DNA from: Desulfoscipio sp. XC116
GTDB lineage: Bacteria; Bacillota; Desulfotomaculia; Desulfotomaculales; Desulfallaceae
Length of the DNA: 64,000 nucleotides
Direction of reading: 5' to 3'
Assembly (NCBI RefSeq): GCF_039851975.1
Contig: NZ_CP156660.1
Coordinates: 3,353,035 to 3,417,034 of the forward strand
Shown here piece by piece: positions 9,061-21,547 of this stretch; position 1 is the stretch's first letter; every line of letters begins with the position of its first letter. The notes beneath the pieces are model-generated. The model made no database searches. It was not told the DNA's origin and saw only the letters and a program-made list of their open reading frames with translations. The position numbers and the translations under genes are program-made.

Positions 9061-10659
9061 TTGGACAATGTCGATATCATTAATCTGCTATTGGTTTTAT
9101 CCACATTGGTTATATTATATTTCTTATTATTAGTCGCGAAAAGAACGTCCAAAAAACAAATCCATTATGCTGTTTTAAGCATAACAGCCAGCATGCTCCT
9201 ATGGAATGTCGCAGTGTTATTGTATTCGACTTTTGACAATGCCCGATCGATAATGGCAATTTGTGAGCGACTGTACTTTTTGGGTACGATTCTCGTATCA
9301 ATTTCAATATTATTTACCGGGCTAATATTTGCGCAAACCAAAATAAAATTTACATGGAAGCATGCACTACTGTTTGTCGTTCCCAGCATCTCTATTGTGG
9401 TGCTGCTTACGAATCAAAGTCATCACTTGTTTTATGCTGTCTTTAGCTTGATACCCTCCAAGCAAAATTTTGGCATCTATTTTACTGTACATACGATATA
9501 TTCCTATTTGTGTATAGGGATTGGTTTGGCTTTCCTGGCGGTTTTCTCCATAAAAAATTATGGCGTTTTCTCCAAACAATCCTCATTAATATTTATCGGT
9601 ATTATGATTTCACTGATCATTGATACAATCAGCACATTTAAGATCTTTGATTGGTCAACGGCAATCGAAAATATCGCCTTTGCCGTGACCATTAGCTTTT
9701 TTATAATAGCCACGGTAAAGTTCGATTTCCTGAACGTAATCCCCATCGCCTTGCAAACAGTTGTTGATTTGATTTCTGACAGCTATGTGGTGATTGATGA
9801 GGATTTTGAGATCATTGATTACAACAAAGCTTTTATAAGCAGTTTTACCGGGGTATCTAGAAAAGTCAGCATTGCGGCAATAATTAAAAAGAATTATGAC
9901 GATCTCAATGTTAAGAGGTTCATGGAATTCCTGGACGAAGCAGTTTGTGAGCAAAAAAAGGTGAGCTTTGAAATGCCCAAATCCCTGGGCGAAGCCATCG
10001 TCTATTATATGGTGAAAATCACACCCATTTATGACAGCGGCAATCATATAGGAACGATAATTTTAAAACAGGATATTACCGAGCATAAAAATAATTTGCA
10101 GGAGGTTATGCAGCTCAATGAGAGACTGCAGAGTCTGGCAACCCAAGATTGGCTGACGCAGTCTTATAATAGGTATTTCTTTGATGAAAGATTACAGCAG
10201 GAGATTGACCTGGTAAACAGACTGCAGGTATACGGTCAGGAATCAGGCAATAGCATCAATAATTTTGGGTTAATCATGTTTGATATAGACTATTTTAAAA
10301 TCTATAACGATAACAATGGGCATCTGGCCGGAGATGAGCTTTTACAAACAATCGTTACGGTTGTTAAAAAGGCATTATATTCAACGGATATATTATGCAG
10401 ATACGGCGGAGAAGAGTTTGCCGTTATTTGCTGCCATACCTCAGAGAAGGGAATTAAAATAGCTGCGGAAAAGATCAGAAAAACTGTAGAAGATTATAAG
10501 TTCAGGTTTCAGGATAAACAGCCGGGTGGTATCTTGACAGTCAGCGTTGGTGCGGCATACTACTCAACGGCTAACGTGAAAAGAGAGGATTTAATAAAAA
10601 GAGCGGATAATTATCTGTATTTAGCCAAAAAAAGCGGAAGAAATAAGGCTGTTTTTTAG
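9061..10659 (+). CDS. Membrane diguanylate cyclase (7TM-PAS-GGDEF)
   Basis: This 532-residue protein has about seven N-terminal membrane helices (residues 1-225, like the 7TM input region of histidine kinases), a PAS domain (about 240-350), and a GGDEF domain. The catalytic motif is intact (CRYGGEEFAV near residue 448), with MFDIDYFKIYND as the metal-binding block. It should make cyclic di-GMP from two GTP in response to a membrane or PAS signal. The inhibitory RxxD site just before the motif reads YSTD, so product feedback may be lost. The TTG start follows GAGGAGG by ten bases. Confidence 0.9.
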   Translation: MDNVDIINLLLVLSTLVILYFLLLVAKRTSKKQIHYAVLSITASMLLWNVAVLLYSTFDNARSIMAICERLYFLGTILVSISILFTGLIFAQTKIKFTWKHALLFVVPSISIVVLLTNQSHHLFYAVFSLIPSKQNFGIYFTVHTIYSYLCIGIGLAFLAVFSIKNYGVFSKQSSLIFIGIMISLIIDTISTFKIFDWSTAIENIAFAVTISFFIIATVKFDFLNVIPIALQTVVDLISDSYVVIDEDFEIIDYNKAFISSFTGVSRKVSIAAIIKKNYDDLNVKRFMEFLDEAVCEQKKVSFEMPKSLGEAIVYYMVKITPIYDSGNHIGTIILKQDITEHKNNLQEVMQLNERLQSLATQDWLTQSYNRYFFDERLQQEIDLVNRLQVYGQESGNSINNFGLIMFDIDYFKIYNDNNGHLAGDELLQTIVTVVKKALYSTDILCRYGGEEFAVICCHTSEKGIKIAAEKIRKTVEDYKFRFQDKQPGGILTVSVGAAYYSTANVKREDLIKRADNYLYLAKKSGRNKAVF

Positions 10660-10749
10660 TGCATAAGCATACATATGGATGCCGAGCCCAAGCCAAACCA
10701 TAATCAGTTTGTGCTGCATGGTCGAATTTTACCCAACACTGAATCAGGT

Positions 10750-10776
10750 AACCCCCCGGCATAAAACCGAGGGGTT
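10750..10776 (-). terminator. Hairpin behind the rRNA operon
   Basis: The sequence is AACCCC, then CCGG, a loop, CCGA and GGGGTT, giving an inverted repeat just downstream of the 5S gene on the minus strand. There is no long T-run. Its left half is identical over 17 bases to 1136-1152. Confidence 0.5.
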
Positions 10777-10791
10777 CACTTAAAATTAATT

Positions 10792-10904
<113 letters not shown>

Positions 10905-11116
10905 AAACTTTATAAACTTGTCAGGGATATAAAGTTAATATCTCAAGTGCCAAGCACCCAACCTATTAACTTATTGTTCACTCAAAAATGCACAGCTGAG
11001 CAAGTTTTATTTCAACAAGGTAAAATACATCTTGTATCCGGCAGCAGTATGGTTGGTTTATCGCCTAGCGGCAACCAACCGCCAACTTCCGATTAACAAA
11101 ATCAGAGCACCGAATT

Positions 11117-14066
<2,950 letters not shown>

Positions 14067-14147
14067 TTTTGGTCTTCGGCGTCTTGTGCTTTTTACCTGT
14101 GCTTTACTTATACTTGCTTGCTTTCGCTGTGCAGTTTTCAAGGAACA

Positions 14148-14225
<78 letters not shown>

Positions 14226-14333
14226 AATTGAGGGGATTTAGTCCCTCAAAACCAAACAGTGCGTTTTATATAGATGTCCGACCTAGGATTTAGGTGGTGG
14301 GTTATGGCTATACCAGTAACCACCACATAATCT

Positions 14334-15872
<1,539 letters not shown>

Positions 15873-16185
15873 AAGTTTATGCTAAGCGGGTTTGGTCTGC
15901 TTTAGGCTGCCCAGCCTTATTGGGCTGGATGACTTTATAGCAGCTTGTGCCCGTTTGCTTTTTAAGTGAGTTTAATCTGCTCGTTTTATGATTTACTCGT
16001 TTATTCGTTTGCTAAAAACCGCTGCTGTTTGGCTTTGGCTTTTAGCTTCGTTTGACGAGGTTTGATTGGCCGCCGTCGCTTGGCTCGGTTATTAATAACC
16101 AACCACGTCCGGCGTCCGTTTCCATCTCTTTGCACTGTTTAGTTTTCAAGGATCACGCAGTGTCTTTCTTACACCGACAAAATAG

Positions 16186-16215
16186 ATTATATCACTTTAT
16201 GCCGAGCGGTGTCAA
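16186..16215 (-). promoter_or_regulatory. rRNA operon promoter
   Basis: On the minus strand a perfect TTGACA (16210-16215) and TATAAT (16186-16191) are separated by 18 bases. They sit about 310 bases upstream of the 16S 5' end, as expected for a strong sigma-A rRNA promoter with a processed leader. Confidence 0.85.
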
Positions 16216-16597
16216 TGGCAATTCCTAGTTTATTTAGTGGTTTATCTGCTATTTGCCAGCACTGCTCTGCGATTCCTTTTTTCGTCGCTATGATAACGGC
16301 GACATTTGATAATATAGCACATTTTTTTTTACTTGGCAATAGGTATTGTGTAGTTTTATTTTCCGGACAGCGCTTTTTATATACATTCGGCGCGGTTAGA
16401 TCTGCAATACAGCTGTTGTGCTTCTTCCCCGGTCATTCAGCACATGAGTGGCGCAAAATATACGGGGATCAAAAGATCAAATTGTATGACCCGGAATACT
16501 AACCGGCTACTCGCTATTAGCCACAGGAGTACCCACCGTAGCATTTCCCACCGAACTAAGCCCTCCTAATTAATCCTCGGGAGAGAAATACTGCATC
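16216..16597. other. Gene-free spacer upstream of the rRNA promoter
   Basis: No start-RBS-frame combination with coding character is visible on either strand. The stretch lies between the rRNA promoter and repeat copy 1. The first part could contain UP-element or Fis-like activating AT tracts (16316-16330 is T-rich). Confidence 0.4.
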
Positions 16598-16739
16598 GGG
16601 GAGTGTCGCAAAACTACTTTCTTAGAGTAGTGAGCGACGCTCCCCTTTCCGGATACAGCCAATTATTTCGATAATAATCCGGTATCTTTACAAAAGGCTG
16701 CCGCACTATGAACTATTTAGTCCGTTGTGCAACAGCCCC
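16598..16739 (-). repeat. MITE-like repeat R1, copy 1
   Basis: This copy of about 142 bases is the reverse complement of the copy at 62551-62691, with only scattered differences. Its termini are imperfect inverted repeats (GGGGCTGTTGC... and GGGAGTGTCGC...), resembling the ends of some IS families. One end forms a hairpin with arms GGGAGTGTCGC and GCGACGCTCCC. Confidence 0.85.
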
Positions 16740-16836
16740 TTCCGCCTTTATGCGAACGCTGTGTATAAAAAACATCCCGTATGCTATCCGTAATAACCTG
16801 TCGCCTCTCGCAAAAGCTGTGCTGGAGTTTACCTCC

Positions 16837-16866
16837 AAAAAAAAAAGAACGGCGGTTGTTCCGCCG
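16837..16866 (-). terminator. Rho-independent terminator 2 below the cobalamin riboswitch
   Basis: On the minus strand CGGCGG-AACAA-CCGCCG is followed by TTC and a run of ten Ts. This is a textbook intrinsic terminator with no gene between it and the terminator at 16914-16954. Confidence 0.85.
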
Positions 16867-16913
16867 AATTAATAGGGTATATAATTAACCCCCAGAGTAT
16901 GGAGTGGGTTTAA

Positions 16914-16954
16914 CAAAAAAGGTCATAGTTTCCTCCCCGAAGAAACTATGACCT
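16914..16954 (-). terminator. Rho-independent terminator 1 (expression platform of the cobalamin riboswitch)
   Basis: A 13-base-pair stem AGGTCATAGTTTC/GAAACTATGACCT is followed on the minus strand by six Ts. It starts about 65 bases after the aptamer, the usual place for the switching terminator. Confidence 0.85.
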
Positions 16955-17017
16955 GCGCAAATACCATACTTAACGGTAGCACATTCCTCTCCGCGGAAGG
17001 TTAATGCATACAAACTA

Positions 17018-17180
17018 CCCGGGCAGGTTTCCTGACTTATGGATCATCACCTGTTTTCGCCTTCCCGGAAATATACATTCCGGTGGCTTATGAAAACGGC
17101 TTCCCATTTACAGTGGCCGGACCGTCCAGGAATTACACCTGGTTCCCTTTTACCCCTATTGCAAGGCACCCTGAGTATTA
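17018..17180 (-). ncRNA. Cobalamin riboswitch aptamer with no downstream gene
   Basis: The minus strand carries the conserved B12-box architecture in order: AAAAGGGAACCAGGTGTAA, TCCTGGACGGTCCGGCCACT, GGGAAGCC, GCCACCGG, GGGAAGGCG, GATGATCCATAAGTCAGGA and ACCTGCCCGGG. The last block contains the GTCAGGA-ACCTGCC core. Cobalamin riboswitches normally precede B12 transport or synthesis genes. Here a terminator follows, then about 50 bases and a second terminator, and there is no reading frame before the R1 repeat and the rRNA operon. It is either a relic whose gene was lost or a B12-sensing non-coding RNA. Confidence 0.9.
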
Positions 17181-17202
17181 TTCAATTAACTTGCTTTACA
17201 GG

Positions 17203-17231
17203 ATTATATCAGTATTTATAGGTATTGTCCA
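17203..17231 (-). promoter_or_regulatory. Promoter of the orphan riboswitch transcript
   Basis: On the minus strand TGGACA (17226-17231) and TATAAT (17203-17208) are separated by exactly 17 bases. It lies about 25 bases upstream of the aptamer. The good match suggests that the riboswitch RNA is still made. Confidence 0.7.
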
Positions 17232-17318
17232 CAAAAAGTTATCAATCAGCCGACAAAATTACCTTATCATAAGGGATAACCGTTTTTCAAAAGCATCTCC
17301 ATATATCGCTTAACAGTA

Positions 17319-17352
17319 AGAAGCCTTCCATCCACAAGGAAGGAAGGCTTCT
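17319..17352. terminator. Hairpin between the acyl-CoA synthetase operon and the riboswitch
   Basis: The arms AGAAGCCTTCC and GGAAGGCTTCT are separated by a loop of 12 bases. There is no clean T-run. It may stop transcripts arriving from the acyl-CoA synthetase genes before the riboswitch unit. Confidence 0.5.
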
Positions 17353-17872
17353 ATGTTATAAGCCCGTAATGACCTGCGCTACAACCACCATGAACATCTA
17401 TGCGGCCCATAACAGCCTCTTAAGCTGCCACAAGCCATTTCGACACTCATATGATCTTTGCTCAACCACTATGGATACCTAATAAGCTTGCAGCAATCTC
17501 TCGACTACTACAAACCCAAACAATTAACATGCGGGTAAGATAATTGTTTTTTCGACATCCATAATAATCTTAACTCGATCGATAAACATCCCTTAGACTA
17601 TATGATAATCAATATAGACTGCCATACAGCCTACCGGAACGTTATCAATCCGCCCGCCGGCTAATATCGAGCCGACCAGACCCGGTATTAACCTTTAGTC
17701 GACTGTTACAGAGCCTTTAAGTCCTGCAGCAATCTTGTCCCGGCCATTACGGACCTTACGCTAGTATTATGGCTGTTTTGTAAAAAAATATAGGTGGAAT
17801 CTTGTACCATCAACTTATTCAGCATCGGGCACTCCGAGAACCCCAACTATTTACTGCAACCAGCCAATGACC
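17353..17872. other. Gene-free stretch downstream of the acyl-CoA synthetase gene
   Basis: About 520 bases carry no convincing frame on either strand. One weak hairpin lies at 17518-17551 (AAACAATTA...TAATTGTTT followed by Ts on the plus strand). I see no repeat or RNA family here. Confidence 0.4.
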
Positions 17873-19525
17873 TTACAGCTTGCTTTGGTAAAAATTTTTA
17901 TATTCCTGCCTCAAATCCCTTTTTAAAATTTTACCGCTGGGGGTTTTAGGCAATTGTTTAATAAATATAACCCCTTTGGGTACTTTAAAGCCAGCCAGGT
18001 TTTTCTTGCACAAATCAATGATTTCCTCTTTTGCGATAGTCTCGCCTTCTTTAGGCACCACGATAGCGGTAACTCCTTCCACCCATATGTCATGGGATAG
18101 GCCCACCACCGCCACCTCAGATACGCGAGGATCTAAATATATGACTTCTTCAACTTCACGGGTGGGAACATTCTCACCCCCGGTTTTGATCATATCCTTC
18201 TTACGGTCGATAACCGACACAAAATTATCATCATCTAAAATACCGATATCACCACTATGGAACCAACCGTTGGCCAAAGTGGCATCTGTCTTTTCAGCCT
18301 CCTTCAAATAAAACAACATAGTATGTGGCCCCCGACCGCAAATCTCGCCGGGTACATTAGAAACTGCAATATGCCGGTGCTCGTCATCTTGAATACGGGT
18401 TTCCATATTTAAACCGCCCTGCCCTGCCGAACCGGCCTTAGACATTTGGTAGCGGGGTTTTAATACGGTATGATAGGGGCTTAGCTCCGTTTGCCCATAG
18501 TAGTTGTAAAAATCCCGGCAGTTGGGCAGTCTTCTCTGAATTTCTTTCAGCACTTCCACCGGCATTATGGAAGCGCCGTAATATCCTTTGGTAATGCTAT
18601 CGAGGTTGTATTTTTCAAAATCGGGATGTCTAAGCAATCCGATCCATACGGTAGGTGGCGCAAAGAACATGGTTACTTTATAATTCTCAATATACTCCAT
18701 TATTTGCCTGGGATCCGCTTGCAGCAAAAGTAGGTTGGTTGCCCCGAGCATAAGACAGGGGTTAAGGAAGCAATCCCGCTGAGCACAGTGAAAAATAGGC
18801 AATGCATTGAGGTTAACATCATCGGTATGATACTGCCCGTCAATAATACAGCCTGTATATTCCGCAATAAGTGATTGGTTGGTAAGTATAACCCCCTTGG
18901 GCAAAGTCTCTGTACCGCTTGTGTAAGTCATTTGCACCGGGTCCTCAATATTTAATTCTACATCAGGCTCACTGGCCGGGTATTGGCTGTACCAGCTATC
19001 ATAATCGGCAAAACCAACGGGAGCGATCTCCCCTTTCCCCTGATTTGACCATATAAAAGTTTTGACAGCAGGCATATCGTCAATAACGTCCTTTACTAAA
19101 TCATATAAAGCATCCTCTACAATAAAAACTTTACTTTCCGAGTGATTAATACAAAAGCTGATGTCTTTATCTCTTAACAGATAATTAACTGCCAAATAGA
19201 TGCCCCCTGCTTTGGCGGTACCTAGCCAGGTGATTACGTGATGAATGGTATTATGCGCTAATATAGCCACCCGATCATACTTTTGCAATCCCAAATGCAG
19301 CAGGGCATTGGCAAACCGATTGCACTCTTCTTCCAGTTGGGTATAGGTTAGGGTTTTATCATTGAAGATCAAGGCCGGCTTATTGGGATAACGATAGGCA
19401 CTGCGACAAACCATATCGGCAATTACCCAGCGATTAACCTTATTATAACGACTGCGGATGAAATCCAGGTTTTCCTTATTAATCACGTTAAACTTTTCTT
19501 TCTCCCGGTCAGTTAATAAAAACAT
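17873..19525 (-). CDS. AMP-dependent fatty-acid/acyl-CoA synthetase
   Basis: This 550-residue member of the adenylate-forming superfamily activates a carboxylic acid with ATP and CoA. The P-loop TYTSGTETLPKGV lies near residue 205, the A5 motif YYGQTELSP near 345, the A7 motif GWFHSGDIG near 420, and the C-terminal catalytic lysine is in PSGKILKRDL near 533. The P-loop variant is that of FadD-like fatty acid ligases rather than acetyl-CoA synthetase, but the exact acid cannot be told. GAGGGGGAT precedes the ATG. It is the second synthetase of an operon probably driven by the sigma-54 promoter at 21392-21407. Confidence 0.85.
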   Translation of the reverse strand: MFLLTDREKEKFNVINKENLDFIRSRYNKVNRWVIADMVCRSAYRYPNKPALIFNDKTLTYTQLEEECNRFANALLHLGLQKYDRVAILAHNTIHHVITWLGTAKAGGIYLAVNYLLRDKDISFCINHSESKVFIVEDALYDLVKDVIDDMPAVKTFIWSNQGKGEIAPVGFADYDSWYSQYPASEPDVELNIEDPVQMTYTSGTETLPKGVILTNQSLIAEYTGCIIDGQYHTDDVNLNALPIFHCAQRDCFLNPCLMLGATNLLLLQADPRQIMEYIENYKVTMFFAPPTVWIGLLRHPDFEKYNLDSITKGYYGASIMPVEVLKEIQRRLPNCRDFYNYYGQTELSPYHTVLKPRYQMSKAGSAGQGGLNMETRIQDDEHRHIAVSNVPGEICGRGPHTMLFYLKEAEKTDATLANGWFHSGDIGILDDDNFVSVIDRKKDMIKTGGENVPTREVEEVIYLDPRVSEVAVVGLSHDIWVEGVTAIVVPKEGETIAKEEIIDLCKKNLAGFKVPKGVIFIKQLPKTPSGKILKRDLRQEYKNFYQSKL

Positions 19526-19604
19526 AAATGGATCCCCCTCAATATGTGCAATATTTTATATATATGAAATTTTTAAAATATTCACCACGTAGAAACAAAT
19601 TCAA

Positions 19605-21155
19605 TCAGCGAATTGTTTTTTTAATACGTTTAGCCAACAAACGTCTTTGAACTTTGCCGGTTGTTCCTCTGGGCAGTTCACTGACAAACTTATATGCTCC
19701 GGGAATTTTAAAGTGTGCAAGCTTATCACTTTCTCTAAGAAAAACTTCAATATCCCCCGCGGTAAGAGATATATTATTACTCACAATAAATGCTGTGATT
19801 TCAATTCCCCGCCAGCTGTCCACCCCGACCACAGCCGCTTCCTGAATATCCGGATGTTCAATCAACACCTCTTCAATTTCCCGGGGATAAATATTATCCA
19901 CTCCCCAAAAAATGCAATCATCATAACGGTCAACCAGCCACAAATAACCTTCCCTGTCAATGTACCCGATATCTCCTGTGTGGTACCAACCTCCATACAA
20001 CACTCGGGCAGTCATTTCCGGCCGGTTATAGTATCCCTGCATCATGCCCGTGCCTCGAACAATAATCTCCCCCTTATGACCGGCTTCCACAATGTCCTCC
20101 GGCTGAGAGGGGTAAACATCATCCATGCGCACTACTCTAATATCGTGATTAATAAGCGGCTTACCGACCGATCCAAGCTTATCGGCTTGTTCATGGGGAA
20201 GCAGAACGGATATGACCGGTCCCATCTCAGTCATGCCGTAATAATGAATCATTTTAGTTTGCAGGGATTGCTGACACTGCACCGTTAAATCCGGAGGCAT
20301 TGGGGCACCGCCGCTCATTAAAAGGCGAAACCACGGCAAGCGGCGCTGGCCGACCTGTTCCACAAGAGCTTTCCACCTGGACGGATCGGCATACATAACC
20401 GTAATTTTTTCTATCTCTAAAACTTGGAACACACTCTGAGTGCTGAAGGTTTTATGAATAATGTTGGCGGCACCCGCATGCACCCGCGGCATAAAAAAGC
20501 AATGCAGTTCGGCTGAGTGATACAGCGGTGCCACGGATAAACCACGGTCTTGATAAGTCAGCTGCTGAGTGGCGATCATGCACATACTGTGCTCGACAAT
20601 ATCCCGATGCCTGTGGATAACCCCTTTATGTTTGCCTGTTGTGCCGCTGGTATAGATTATAGAATACCAGTCATTTTCAAGCACCTGTGCTTGCGGGCGA
20701 TAATCCGGCTGTTCCTGAAGCAGCTGATAATAAGGCACGGTATAATCCGGCGGCTGTTCATCCACATATATAAAATGTTCCACCGTTTTTATTTTGGCGC
20801 GAGCCTTAAGCACCCTTTCCCGCTCATCCGCGCCATAGACCAATGCCCGTGACTCGGCATCGTTTAAAATAAAAGCCAGTTCAGCGGGACTCAACTGACA
20901 GTTAATGGGATTTGCAACCGCACCCACTCTGGCTGTCGCAAATAGAGTACTTACCAATTCGCCGGTATTGCCTAAAAACGTCGATACCCGGTCCCCCTTA
21001 GCAATGCCCAGCTTCAACAGACCGTTGGCCATACGATTAACCTGATCGTTCCATTCCCGATAAGTAAACCGCTGGTACTTAGCCGGATAAATTAAAGCCG
21101 GCCGATCCGGGTATTTTGCTGCAGACAACTCCAGAATGCTGCTAATAGTTAACAT
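19605..21155 (-). CDS. AMP-dependent acyl-CoA synthetase/ligase
   Basis: This 516-residue adenylate-forming enzyme has P-loop IYTSGTTGKHKGV near residue 170, YYGMTEMGP near 305, GWYHTGDIGY near 388, and the catalytic lysine in TTGKVQRRLL near 504. It is complete. Its relation to the neighbouring synthetase is at superfamily level only, so the two probably activate different acids. A substrate such as a medium-chain or aromatic acid is possible. The ATG at 21155 has no strong ribosome site. A sigma-54 type promoter lies about 237 bases upstream, and the activator gene lies beyond it. Confidence 0.83.
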   Translation of the reverse strand: MLTISSILELSAAKYPDRPALIYPAKYQRFTYREWNDQVNRMANGLLKLGIAKGDRVSTFLGNTGELVSTLFATARVGAVANPINCQLSPAELAFILNDAESRALVYGADERERVLKARAKIKTVEHFIYVDEQPPDYTVPYYQLLQEQPDYRPQAQVLENDWYSIIYTSGTTGKHKGVIHRHRDIVEHSMCMIATQQLTYQDRGLSVAPLYHSAELHCFFMPRVHAGAANIIHKTFSTQSVFQVLEIEKITVMYADPSRWKALVEQVGQRRLPWFRLLMSGGAPMPPDLTVQCQQSLQTKMIHYYGMTEMGPVISVLLPHEQADKLGSVGKPLINHDIRVVRMDDVYPSQPEDIVEAGHKGEIIVRGTGMMQGYYNRPEMTARVLYGGWYHTGDIGYIDREGYLWLVDRYDDCIFWGVDNIYPREIEEVLIEHPDIQEAAVVGVDSWRGIEITAFIVSNNISLTAGDIEVFLRESDKLAHFKIPGAYKFVSELPRGTTGKVQRRLLAKRIKKTIR

Positions 21156-21391
21156 TGGTGACAGTTACACAGCCCACACCTGGATTCCGATCCGAGTGCC
21201 CGGCGTGCCCTCCTGCAAAAACAGTCTTATATGTCATAGAAAATAATACGCCCCTTTTTATTTTTTAACTATGCATCATACGCATCGCTGCCGCATCTGA
21301 TCTTTAAATATTAAGCAGTAACTAATCAATAGCAAATTGCGCAAACAGTAAGTCAAGTACAAAAAGACTATAAATTGCTAATATTTTAATT

Positions 21392-21407
21392 AGCAAAACT
21401 TTAGCCA
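21392..21407 (-). promoter_or_regulatory. Sigma-54 (-24/-12) type promoter upstream of the acyl-CoA synthetases
   Basis: The minus strand reads TGGCTAAAGTTTTGCT. It has TGGC and TTGC at the correct spacing (seven bases between, GG to GC ten bases), matching the sigma-54 consensus TGGCACG-N4-TTGC at the key positions. It lies between the sigma-54 activator gene and the synthetases, which supports the call. The A and C of the -24 block are not conserved. Confidence 0.55.
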
Positions 21408-21415
21408 TTAGAATA

Positions 21416-21446
21416 ACTAACGTTAAAGCCTTACTTTTCAGTTAGT
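21416..21446. promoter_or_regulatory. Possible activator-binding dyad near the sigma-54 promoter
   Basis: The inverted repeat ACTAAC (21416-21421) and GTTAGT (21441-21446) lies just upstream of the -24 element. Its centre is only about 25 bases away, which is close for an enhancer site, so this is tentative. Related AT-rich half-sites follow up to about 21480. Confidence 0.3.
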
Positions 21447-21547
21447 AAATATTGATTGATCATCATATGAGCCTTTGTCAACAATTAATTGCATCACTTT
21501 CGCATCAATACACATCGCATCACTTAAACAAAGCTCTAACGCACAGT

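Noticed and set aside
8855-9133. Plus-strand open frame of 92 codons upstream of the diguanylate cyclase
   Set aside because: It overlaps the cyclase start by 73 bases, its last 23 codons are the cyclase sequence out of frame, and it has no ribosome site. At most the middle part is a gene remnant.
19526-19604. Second sigma-54 promoter between the two acyl-CoA synthetase genes
   Set aside because: No GG-N10-GC pair on the minus strand; the second gene is probably read from the upstream promoter.
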